NCBI RefSeq assembly: GCF_009296165.1
Contig: NZ_VUAZ01000003.1
Span: forward strand, 87,571-151,570
Source: Pseudomonas kitaguniensis
GTDB taxonomy: Bacteria > Pseudomonadota > Gammaproteobacteria > Pseudomonadales > Pseudomonadaceae
Direction: 5' to 3'
DNA: 64,000 nt
Under the pieces are notes generated by a model that worked only from the letters and a program-made list of their open reading frames with translations, did not search any database and was not told where the DNA came from. Shown here in pieces: positions 54,290-62,868 of this stretch (position 1 is its first letter; every line of letters begins with the position of its first letter). A program made the position numbers and the translations under genes.

Positions 54290-54960
54290 TCATCCCTCAG
54301 ACAACAAGAAAAATCTTCGGCGCCGTCTTTCATCATCGTTTTCATCCTGGCTTCGATGACGATCCTCTCCCAAGCGTTCAGCTGAATCTCGGTCCCGTGT
54401 GATCACGCGTTGCGCCGTGCCCAGTTTCACATGCCGATTTTGCGCAACGGTCAAGTATTCGTCCATGCGCACTTCAACTTTTTGGTGGGCATGCGTGGTG
54501 CCGGGTTATTCAGCTTTCAGCTCGTTGTAGGTTTCTTTCAACAGTGTCGTCGCGTTTGTTACCGACGAGGATTTCATTGCCGTATTCGATGTTTTCTCCC
54601 TATTCACGCCTAAAGTACGTGGTTTTCTTTGTAATAAAGGTGCTTGCCGATCAACGATTCGCCGGTCGCCTTCAAGGAAGATCAATAGCACCTCCTTACC
54701 GATACGCGGGATGGTGATGCCATAGCGGTCGCCTGATCAGCAGCTTGAGATGCATAGCCAGCAGTTGGTTTTGTCGTTGGCCAAGTCTTCGCAATGTTGG
54801 AGTAACAACCACAAATCGTTCCACCCAGGTCGGAAAGTTCCAGGAAGCGCCCAGTGGTGGGCATGGTCTGGTTGCCCCAGCCTTCCGCTTGGTGATAGTC
54901 GGCGCAGTGGCGCTCGACGGTGCGATGACTAAAGAGCTCCTGACGTGAGTGCGTCAGCAA
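54290..54960 (-). pseudogene. vgrG: vgrG pseudogene (C-terminal half, several frameshifts)
   Basis: Three frames carry pieces of a VgrG in order: VERHCADYHQAEGWGNQTMPTTGRFLELSD, then LEGDRRIVDRQAPLLQRKPRTLGVNRE, then MDEYLTVAQNRHVKLGTAQRVIT. These match the beta-helix spike region of T6SS VgrG proteins. Multiple indels break the frame and the N-terminal gp27-like part is absent. It ends by overlapping the first Sel1 gene (GGATGA), showing the old module order vgrG-Sel1-effector. Confidence 0.8.
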
Positions 54961-55110
54961 ACAGCTTGGGCCAGGCCAAGGCCGCGCCCAACCTCTTCAG
55001 GTTTATAGGTGGCATCGAGTAAGTTCGTCATTTTTCAAAGTCGTCAGCTCGATGGGGGACGCGACCAGTGCGCGTGGCCAAGCGAACCGCGAAAAAAACT
55101 TTAAATAAAC

Positions 55111-55908
55111 TTAATTATTTCCAACTACAATCGAACTATCTCGAACCCATCCTTTGGTGATAACCTTTCCAATATAAGTCACCTGATAATACAGACCTTC
55201 CCCGCTTTCATAATAGTCATTAAGAACTATTTTATCTCCCTTCAAGAGATAAGCTTTTTTTTGGTCAAAACCGCCATCTATGTTTTTTTCTAAAAAGTAA
55301 ACTTTGTCTTCGGAAACAGTCGCTTCCACAACGTTACTTGTACTTTGCTTTAGAATCTGCGGCTCAGAGCATGATGATTCAGTACACATCTGTCGCCTTT
55401 CCAGTTGCTCCGAAAATTCTTCTGAATTTTCGCACTTATAATAATCTTTGATCTTATCGGAATAGCACAACTTTTCCCTGCGCCTAAACGGACCATCAGT
55501 ATAATCACTGAAAATTCCGCCATTAATAAAGTCGGGATTAGTAACGGTTTTCACCCTTGAGGTTTTAAATTTGCCCAACCCCACGTCATAGACAAACAAA
55601 GAATAACTCTCATTCACGTCGCTTTCCCCATATTTCAGCGTAAGTACGCAAACTTTCGGATTACCGGCAGCTCCGAAATACCCCAAAAGCTCGCCAGATT
55701 GCTTATCAAAATTTAGTAGATACGTTTCATTCATACTATTTATTATACTGACTACACCACCACGAACTTGAACTGAGTCATCACCACCTATACAGTCGCC
55801 CGTTACATTTCGTTCCGTCTGCGGCGGAATAGTTACTTGTTCAAAGTGGGCGCGGACTGGAGCCGAAATTATAAGCCCAATTATAAAACACGCTGAAAAA
55901 GTCCTCAT
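55111..55908 (-). CDS. Secreted protein with SH3-like tail, orphan immunity candidate
   Basis: The 265-residue product has a signal peptide (MRTFSACFIIGLIISAPVRA). Mature residues include several Cys (GDCIGG, KLCYSD, YKCEN, MCTESSCSE). The C-terminus KKAYLLKGDKIVLNDYYESGEGLYYQVTYIGK...GWVRDSSIV is the SH3-like module shared with families B and D. It lies just upstream of the vgrG remnant on the map, downstream in transcription of the 56373 relic. Confidence 0.65.
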   Translation of the reverse strand: MRTFSACFIIGLIISAPVRAHFEQVTIPPQTERNVTGDCIGGDDSVQVRGGVVSIINSMNETYLLNFDKQSGELLGYFGAAGNPKVCVLTLKYGESDVNESYSLFVYDVGLGKFKTSRVKTVTNPDFINGGIFSDYTDGPFRRREKLCYSDKIKDYYKCENSEEFSEQLERRQMCTESSCSEPQILKQSTSNVVEATVSEDKVYFLEKNIDGGFDQKKAYLLKGDKIVLNDYYESGEGLYYQVTYIGKVITKGWVRDSSIVVGNN

Positions 55909-56372
55909 CTAACGACCTCTTTAATTTTAAAAACTGAACGCCATTCCGCTCTTCAGAAAGGAGTAAAACAACTGGCCATTGTATCGATCTGGCTTTTCAC
56001 AGCTACTACGCAATGCCACCTAGGATATTCATATGATACCCACTACCAGCGAAACAACCGCACAGCAGGCCTACCACTCACATTCTCGCCCTGACGAAGA
56101 TACTACATTTACAGTCGTATAAAACGAAAGCTTTTTGCCGTTTTTCTTAGCACACAGATTGATGAGACACTAGCCCCTTGAGCTAACACTTAATATTCAC
56201 CGATTATGTTTCCTTTAAAGACCGCCAACCATATGTTTGTAGCTTGCTGTGGTATTCGCGAATATACTTCCTCGACCCTCTATCTTTCAAAACTAAAGAA
56301 ATTTGCGTGATTTTTGATCAGGGAATAAACACTGCCAGGCCTCATTCATCAAATCCTGCCAAAGTAAAATGG
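55909..56372. other. Intergenic gap
   Basis: About 460 AT-rich bases. A 29-codon plus-strand frame at about 56034 lacks a ribosome site. No repeats or gene remnants are recognised. Confidence 0.4.
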
Positions 56373-56782
56373 CTATCTATCAGCTTCGGAGCAGCTGAGT
56401 TTTTTGATGGACGCGGAGGCAATCGGTATCACGCAGTTTCTACGCTGTTCACCAATTGGCCGAAGGGGAGTTAAGCTTAAAATAAAATGAATACCATCCT
56501 CTTTTACGGAAATATCGTCAAAACCAACATCCGAAAAATCAAAATCAAATTTCTTACCTTCAAATGAGCAAACGTTTGACGTCGATAATACAGCCCAGTA
56601 GTTCTCGGCACTAAGCACCTGCACCACAAGACAGCTATCATTGAACGTTTTTACATACCTAACAACATTATCGCCTATACGACCCGTTCCTACCTGTGAG
56701 ACAGCACCCAACTCTGGAATACCTGCGACTGCGCCACCGATTGAAATATTAAAAAGATGGGGAAAATGCGAGAAAACTTCAT
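56373..56782 (-). pseudogene. Secreted protein gene with frameshift in the leader
   Basis: GAGGTGATTC precedes ATG 56782, which starts a clear signal peptide (MKFSRIFPIFLIFQSVAQSQ), but this frame stops after 30 codons. The rest of the protein (VGTGRIGDNVVRYVKTFNDSCLVVQVL...) is in another frame and has no signal peptide of its own. One indel near 56700-56730 would fuse them into a protein of about 135 residues. Confidence 0.65.
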
Positions 56783-56891
56783 GAATCACCTCAAATAAGC
56801 AGCATGTCTATTAAATAGATCTTCAGGCACATTACGCCAAATCAAGCCTTTTCACATTTAATAAACCAGACTTTATATCCAGACATGAATC

Positions 56892-57613
56892 CTACTCAGA
56901 CCTGTGTTGTTCAGCTACCGACAAGTACCTCATAGCGGCTTTATGTGACAAATACTTTTGAGTTTCTAAATTAAAAACGAGAGCAGGTGTAACGCACCCT
57001 TTTCTCATAACCCAATCGCCTGGTGAGTTCTTCTCAAGCTCCTCTGAGATTTTTGTTAGAGCGTCGCCTCCCAAGCCAGCCACGCAAGCGCCGAACACGC
57101 TGCTATAAGCGGCTTCTGCTTTGTCGTTATTCTCAACCAGCGACTGATACGTTACGGAGCTAAATGGCACTTTTTTCTTTTTTGATAAAATGTATTAGAT
57201 AATGAAATCTCATCCGCAGACGCTACAACCTCTTCACTTAACAGTAAAAACTGTTCATCCTTGAAAAACGCGATGATACTTCTATCATAGCAAACGCTAC
57301 TTGACGGGCTGCAGAACCGATATCGCAACGAGATGTTATTATCTGCGACTGATAATCCTTGAAAAATCTCCAAACCACCTTTGTTTTTAATGCTATTAGG
57401 AACCAGTTCTTCATTACGCAAAATTTCTCTGCTATTTGAAATGACACTCAACGTGTAAAATTGACCACCTTTATCTACAAGTTTTATTGTATCTGGATTT
57501 CCATCCCCGGTTACATCTCGCTTCATCACTAAAAAATCTGATGCGCTTGCAATGCTAATGATCGCATCAAAAGAAAACGCAATAAAAAATTTAAAAACTG
57601 ATAATAGATTCAT
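56892..57613 (-). CDS. Secreted protein spanning a -1 frameshift at A AAA AAG
   Basis: ATG 57613 (GGAG upstream) begins a signal peptide (MNLLSVFKFFIAFSF...SIASA) and a mature part opening with DVTGDGNPDTIKLVD, an Asp-rich FG-GAP/EF-type loop. This frame stops at 57152. The second frame continues from GTG 57170 to 56892 (VPFSSVTYQSLVENN...YLSVAEQHRSE). The heptamer A AAA AAG sits in frame at 57176-57170, and a -1 slip there continues exactly into the second frame. The product is then 153 residues without shift or about 240 with it. Programmed shift or simple mutation cannot be told apart here. Confidence 0.55.
57170..57176 (-). promoter_or_regulatory. Candidate -1 ribosomal slippery heptamer
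   Basis: On the minus strand the sequence is AGA AAA AAG TGC in the upstream frame, giving A AAA AAG, the dnaX-type slippery site. After a -1 slip the next codon is GTG, the first codon of the downstream frame. A second A6 run lies just before it. Confidence 0.5.
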
Positions 57614-57804
57614 GGCATGTACTCCAAACCATCTTACAAAAAATAGGACACCCAAGCTTAAATATTTTTATTCTTAAATCTGACACCTGATACTAGCGGT
57701 TGAACGTGTAGCTTGTTTAGCTGTTAAATTGGTCAGGCCCGCATTGGCGAGCCTCCAAGTTAACGTATTACCCGCAAAATACACTTATGTAGGACGAAGA
57801 AGTT

Positions 57805-58554
57805 TTATCGAAGCAAATCGCTTAAAGACGCTTTATCATAACGACTAAATTTATTAGCAATATTATCTGACGACACATCTAAATATACGGCATCATTCAA
57901 AGCATTGGCTTGATACACAGAAAAAACCGGATTTAGGCCAAACAAGTGTTTTTTTGTCTTCTGGTCGATTAATGTTTCAGGCACTGAAGAGCTCAAATCT
58001 TCCAGGGAATCATAAACTCTCCTAAGTTTAGTGGCACCAAAATCTGCCTCATCCACATTTAGTATAGATACCGGATTGCTCAATAGCGGATCTATAACTA
58101 CAGCATCGGCGGTTTTTTTCCACTCATCGGTAAACGTATATGCTAAATCTTCATAATCTTCTACCAATGGCTTTTTTAAACCACACACCGCTTTGTTGAT
58201 TAGCACACCATTTTGGTCGTTTCTAACGTCGGAATAAATACAGTCTATAAGGATTTCTCTGCCTTGCCTAACCAGTGTGAAGTACGTTCGAAAAGCCGAA
58301 CGCGATGCCAAGTTTTCATAAAACAGAGCTTTACCGCCATTAAAATCAATAAGCGCCCTTGTATTTTCACCCTCAGTTCCAACAATATGCGCGACTGATT
58401 TGCTACCACCTGGCCAGGTAATATTTAAACTGTTTGTTTTATCATCGACCGAGTATATATCTTTTTGAGTAATCGCCGATTTTTCTGCCAGCGAGTGACC
58501 GGCAAATGAAAACGTGAGCACTGTTATGGCTATACGTACTTTTTTTAGATTCAT
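57805..58554 (-). CDS. Secreted immunity candidate paired with an effector relic
   Basis: The 249-residue product has a signal peptide (cut near GHSLA). It starts two bases after the stop of the lysozyme-like effector tip at 58557, the arrangement of an effector and its immunity gene. Mature residues contain one Cys pair (IDCIYSD, KAVCGL). No paralog in the window. The function is inferred from this adjacency. Confidence 0.65.
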   Translation of the reverse strand: MNLKKVRIAITVLTFSFAGHSLAEKSAITQKDIYSVDDKTNSLNITWPGGSKSVAHIVGTEGENTRALIDFNGGKALFYENLASRSAFRTYFTLVRQGREILIDCIYSDVRNDQNGVLINKAVCGLKKPLVEDYEDLAYTFTDEWKKTADAVVIDPLLSNPVSILNVDEADFGATKLRRVYDSLEDLSSSVPETLIDQKTKKHLFGLNPVFSVYQANALNDAVYLDVSSDNIANKFSRYDKASLSDLLR

Positions 58555-58556
58555 AA

Positions 58557-58841
58557 TTATTTCGTCTCCGGCGTGTTAGATGTGGCTTTTAATATAGATT
58601 CAAATTTTTTTGCATAGCTTGCAATTAGAGCCTTTTGATCTACGCCATTAATAACATTGCGAGCACCTTCATAATCTCTGGTCGTATTATTAACATAAGT
58701 ACTCAGCTTTCCACCTGTAAATATTCCCTCCTCCATCCCCCAAATCATAATGGGTGTGGAATTTTCAAACCCGGCGGCTTCATCTGGATAATTTACAAAG
58801 TCGACTCCAAAATTTTTTTGGCTTTTTGGTGCCTTTTTCAA
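58557..58841 (-). pseudogene. C-terminal tip of a lysozyme/GH19-like effector
   Basis: The 94-residue frame has IMIWGMEEGIFTGGKLSTYVN...DYEGARNVINGVDQKALIASYAKKFESIL, the C-terminal pattern of GH19/endolysin-type glycoside hydrolases. There is no ATG, and stops occur just upstream, so this is the 3' remnant of a larger effector whose body has been deleted. Its immunity gene follows immediately. Confidence 0.7.
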
Positions 58842-59074
58842 GTCAAATTAACTAATCCACGACCTCGATATTTAAAGCCAGGATTTACGGTATACATGAC
58901 GTTAAATTCAAGCGCACTCTGCCTTATATAGCAATATATAAGGCTTTTAGAGATTTTAACTTTCTAAATCTATTGGTCCTCACCGTCCCGGATTGTAGTT
59001 TTGAAAATTCCGATTAATTACCTTGGTGAAAATCAACAACCAGACACGAATCATCCCCATGCTTTCCAAAAACT
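58842..59074. other. Junction region between current module and relics
   Basis: About 230 AT-rich bases between the active module's immunity gene and the lysozyme-like tip. It contains no frame or repeat that I can identify and marks the likely replacement breakpoint. Confidence 0.35.
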
Positions 59075-59806
59075 TCAAATTATGGAAGACAGTTCAATCC
59101 ACCTGATCAACGCTTTTCCGCTTTTCATATTATAAGAAATTTTTAAGAACCCTGACTTATACTCTAAGAGATTAACCTCATCCCCTTTCACCAGATAACT
59201 TTTAATCCTGGCAGACTCTGATGGATCAGAATACAAAAAAGCCTTCTCCACATTAATTTTAGCAACCGCGCCGATGCCTTTAAGTTTTAAAGCTGCTCCA
59301 TCAAAGATATCGGCGCTATTGATTTCTGAAAATTCTAACGAGTTTGGATGAATCACGTAATTAACCAGAACTATAGAAGCCACTGCTTTTGCGACATCGG
59401 CTGAGGGAAGCCGTAACTCCTTACTAGCACTATTAAATAAAATATTTCCTGTCGACCGGGAAAGTACTAACTCATCTACGCCATTAGGATAACTCCATAA
59501 AATCTGATAAGAACCGCTATCTAGCATATTTATATCAGGGATATTCGAATTATCTTCAATATCTTCGAGACTTATCAACCTATGGTTTGAACCTATCAAA
59601 ACACCATGATCTGTTTCGCCTTTATAAAAATCAAGCACAGCGTCAGTAGGGAATTTTGAATACTGGTAAAGGCACGCGAATTCCGCCCCTAAATTATACT
59701 GTTTAAATAGATGGGCACCCGATGGAATTACCGTGCTGCAGTTCTCCGCAGCATGAGCAACACCGTAAAATAGAAAAAAGGCAAAAAAAACATTTGAAAT
59801 CTTCAT
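59075..59806 (-). CDS. Cognate immunity candidate of the 1015-residue effector (family D)
   Basis: ATG 59806 overlaps the effector stop as TAATG, so translation is coupled. The 243-residue product has a signal peptide (MKISNVFFAFFLFYGVAHA) and a C-terminal SH3-like module (NSLEFSEINSADIFDGAALKL...SYLVKGDEVNLLEYKSGFLKISY...RWIELSSII). A periplasmic location fits protection against a peptidoglycan-cleaving effector. A broken paralog lies at 48181-48893. Confidence 0.75.
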   Translation of the reverse strand: MKISNVFFAFFLFYGVAHAAENCSTVIPSGAHLFKQYNLGAEFACLYQYSKFPTDAVLDFYKGETDHGVLIGSNHRLISLEDIEDNSNIPDINMLDSGSYQILWSYPNGVDELVLSRSTGNILFNSASKELRLPSADVAKAVASIVLVNYVIHPNSLEFSEINSADIFDGAALKLKGIGAVAKINVEKAFLYSDPSESARIKSYLVKGDEVNLLEYKSGFLKISYNMKSGKALIRWIELSSII

Positions 59807-62800
59807 TACCACTCCGCCTTAAGCTTTGTATAAGCATTAGAAATTCTTGTATCGTAGCCAACTTGATTGGCACCATTATATTTCTTCGCAATTGTTAGCC
59901 AGTTTTTGTTCTTCATCGGTTCCAACATATTTTTTTCTTTAGTGAGAAAAACCTTAAAGTATTGCAGGTGTTGAAGTGCGCAGTAGTTTTGTGCCTCTAC
60001 TAGTTCGTCAACACTTTCATACAATTGGGAATAATATTCCCCCATAACCTGAAACTTACCCCAGGAACATGCCTTGCTCGCAGAATCTTTATCTAGCTCA
60101 CGGGCCCGCAGCAATCTCTCATATTGTGCTTGTTCGGTACCATATGAATAACCGGATTGGTAGACATGGACTATTTTTGGTTCAGTCGTAGACAAGTCAT
60201 CCAACTGTTGGCTTGTGTAGCCTTTGACTTTAAGAAAACGGTACATATAGTGACGCTCGTAAAGTATTGCAGCATGCTGTTTTCCTGCGACGAACTCCTT
60301 AAACGGTACTTTATCACCCGTTTCGGCAACAGCGATGGCGCGAAGCACTTCCCTTTCGACCCCGAGCTGCGTAGCTAGTAGCTCGAAGTGCTCCTTAGTT
60401 ACGTCACGAAAACCTACCTGGCAGGGTGAGTTGACGATTCCTTGCTCGAAACAGAAGCATCTATTACTTGGCAATAAGTTACTAATGATTGCTACTGGAT
60501 GAAAGTGCGTTATTACACCTATGCCGTTTCCAATTGCTGCTCCACCGGTCAAGTCATCCCAAAATACCATTTCATCTATTCGTTCTTTTTCGTGCTTCAA
60601 CGTCTTAGGCGAACCCTCCAACAATTGATCCAACTTGCTCCACTTAGGCGCATCGGCCTTGTCTTTCCACTCAGTCGGATGGTGTGCAATCAGCTTGCTC
60701 CACTGATCCCGCGTCTCCGCATTTTTCAGTGCCTCCGCGAGTTCGCCCGCATCGACCTCACCGTTGTGATTGGTATCGATCTTCGCAAAGAGGTCTTTGA
60801 AAAACTGTGGCGTGTCCTCTGGGTCGAGGAAGCCATCCGCTGCGGCATTGCACTCCTCAACAATCTGGAAGCCCAGTTTCTCCCAATCATGCTGAGTGAC
60901 GATTTCCGCTTCTGTTTTTTTGATCAGGCCGCTCACCGGCTGGCCATTCTCAATCACACTCACTTCATACCAATCTTCAGTGCCTTCCTTGATAACTGGA
61001 GCCTTACTCAAATCGACCGCATGCTGGTTCTTGAGAGGGGTCACATCCGTAGCCGGGGCTTTTTTCTTGAGTCCAGCCCCTACCGCAAGGTGCAGATACT
61101 GCTTGCCGGATTTCAAGCCCGCGACGTTTTTGAGGAAATCTTTGACGCTTGCTTCGGCGGTAAAAATCTCCACGTGGACCTGGTGCTTGCTGTTGACACC
61201 ACCCTCTTCGCTGGTGATATTTTCGGTGAACCCGAGATAACCGATCGGGTCACCCGCTTTGATGCCGGTGCTGGCCGTCTCAACGGTGTTGAAGCTGGTA
61301 GGTGTTAAAGAAGTCCAATCGAGAATGCGGTAATCACGCTGATTTTCGACACAGGCCCAAAAACTGGACGGTGCGGTTCCTGCACCCGCCAGATCGCCAC
61401 TGATTTTAGTGCATTTGGCCATTCGGCGTGTAACACCATTAACCGTTAGATTCAGCACATCCTTGCTGTCGAACTCAACAACGCTGCCGGTAATAAGCTG
61501 CAGGTTGCCCAGCTTGGCCCCTGCGGGCTGACCGTTTTGTGGCGAAGCTGGATCGGCATATAAGTCGAGTTTGTTGACAACTGTGGCCTTGACCTTACCT
61601 TGCCAGTAATTGGGGCGCTGGCGCTCAACAATTTTGTCGGCTGTCCAGATATTCTTGGGCTCCGAGTTTTGGTAAGGCGCGCCGTTCTTCAGGTAGGCGA
61701 ACCAAACTACAGCACCGGCCTCTCGGACTTTGCGGTTAACGTTCTTCACACTGCCGGAGAGAATTTTCCCCCTTGCATAGGTGACGTTACCGACGTCTTT
61801 CTGCTCGAGAATCTCAAGCTTGGTGCCCGTCGATAGTTTCCCTGGAGATGGGGTTCCGTTTGCTTCGGGGAACACGTCGTAGGCCTTGAAGTCGTTTACC
61901 GTCATGGTGACTTTGGGGGTGGGTCTTTCAGTTTCAGCTAATGGGTAACGCTGATACGGCAACAGATGCATATAGAAGCTGTAAAAATTCAGCGTATTTT
62001 GCTTGCCTTTATTCGGCCCTTCGTCGGGGTTAGGTACGGACTTGTACTCGTGCCGCACTAGACAGAAGGAGTTAGAGTATTTGAGTTTTTTCTCGTTATC
62101 TCCAAACGTCGACTCCAGATAATCGTCGTTAAGGCGGTAGGCAACCACTTCGCCGTCGGCCATGCAGCGCACCGGTTCATTCAGCACGCACTGAGGGGCG
62201 CTGGTGTCGGTGATGTGGATTCCGCCGTGCCAGAACTTATTACTGCCCAAGAGGTAGTGCCCAGATGTCTCCGCTCCCAGGGCCTGGTAAATCTCCTCTG
62301 CATCAGTGAACTGTTTACCGTCGGCCTTCCTGATGGGGTACTGAAAAGTCATCAGCGGCGCAGGACCGGCAGGCGCAGGCGCAGGGGCTGGTGCTGCAGG
62401 CGCAGGAGTTGGCTGTCCCCCCGTTCTGTACTGTGCCTTAGGGCGAAGAAATTTATCCGGCATCGGCCAGTAATTACTATTAAGGCCAAACTTAGCAGAT
62501 TTCGGCCCCGTCGACGTTTGGGACCCAAAAAAATTGCCTTTTACCCGATTCGCGTCTAGATCTTCAACGACCCCGGTGTGCCCTCTGGTCACCCACAATG
62601 CGATGTCCCCACCATTAACATCGACATCGGCTAGCGGTATGACATCAAAATAAGTTGTATCGGTAGCTAACTGAGCTGTCGTTTTATAGGGAATGTCATA
62701 ACCCGCATCCCGCAGCATTCGATTCAGCAAATTCGAACAATCGATTTCTTTGCGTCCGTTGTTATCTGCGTCTGCCGTACCGTGCCCGCCTAAGCCGTAC

Positions 62801-62853
62801 TCATATTGGCTGCGTGGGTAGTTTGCTCGTTGCTCGAGTAGTCCTGTGCTCAT
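59806..62853 (-). CDS. Multi-domain peptidoglycan hydrolase effector (NlpC/P60 + M23 + DUF3380 muramidase)
   Basis: The 1015-residue protein has no signal peptide. Domains: an NlpC/P60-like amidase/endopeptidase (Cys39 in EIDCSNLL, His92 in RGHTGVV); a Pro/Ala linker (146-168); an M23-like domain split in two, with FWHGGIH at 207-213, FYMHL, then HQVHVEIF near 560; SH3-like segments between; an EF-hand loop DTNHNGEVDAGE near 692-705; and a C-terminal DUF3380 N-acetylmuramidase (about 815-1015) with AVAETG, ILYERHYMYR and SWGKFQVMG. It would cut both glycan and peptide bonds in a target periplasm after T6SS delivery. It follows a Sel1 gene by 15 bases and is coupled to an immunity gene. AGGAAGCTTCCT, a palindrome holding the ribosome site, abuts the ATG. 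Confidence 0.85.
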   Translation of the reverse strand: MSTGLLEQRANYPRSQYEYGLGGHGTADADNNGRKEIDCSNLLNRMLRDAGYDIPYKTTAQLATDTTYFDVIPLADVDVNGGDIALWVTRGHTGVVEDLDANRVKGNFFGSQTSTGPKSAKFGLNSNYWPMPDKFLRPKAQYRTGGQPTPAPAAPAPAPAPAGPAPLMTFQYPIRKADGKQFTDAEEIYQALGAETSGHYLLGSNKFWHGGIHITDTSAPQCVLNEPVRCMADGEVVAYRLNDDYLESTFGDNEKKLKYSNSFCLVRHEYKSVPNPDEGPNKGKQNTLNFYSFYMHLLPYQRYPLAETERPTPKVTMTVNDFKAYDVFPEANGTPSPGKLSTGTKLEILEQKDVGNVTYARGKILSGSVKNVNRKVREAGAVVWFAYLKNGAPYQNSEPKNIWTADKIVERQRPNYWQGKVKATVVNKLDLYADPASPQNGQPAGAKLGNLQLITGSVVEFDSKDVLNLTVNGVTRRMAKCTKISGDLAGAGTAPSSFWACVENQRDYRILDWTSLTPTSFNTVETASTGIKAGDPIGYLGFTENITSEEGGVNSKHQVHVEIFTAEASVKDFLKNVAGLKSGKQYLHLAVGAGLKKKAPATDVTPLKNQHAVDLSKAPVIKEGTEDWYEVSVIENGQPVSGLIKKTEAEIVTQHDWEKLGFQIVEECNAAADGFLDPEDTPQFFKDLFAKIDTNHNGEVDAGELAEALKNAETRDQWSKLIAHHPTEWKDKADAPKWSKLDQLLEGSPKTLKHEKERIDEMVFWDDLTGGAAIGNGIGVITHFHPVAIISNLLPSNRCFCFEQGIVNSPCQVGFRDVTKEHFELLATQLGVEREVLRAIAVAETGDKVPFKEFVAGKQHAAILYERHYMYRFLKVKGYTSQQLDDLSTTEPKIVHVYQSGYSYGTEQAQYERLLRARELDKDSASKACSWGKFQVMGEYYSQLYESVDELVEAQNYCALQHLQYFKVFLTKEKNMLEPMKNKNWLTIAKKYNGANQVGYDTRISNAYTKLKAEW

Positions 62854-62868
62854 AGGAAGCTTCCTGCT

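Noticed and set aside
56244..56474. Plus-strand frame overlapping the 56373 relic
   Set aside because: No ribosome site and composition typical of non-coding AT-rich DNA.
60157..61308. Plus-strand frames inside the 1015-residue effector
   Set aside because: They are antisense to regions with clear muramidase, EF-hand and M23 motifs.
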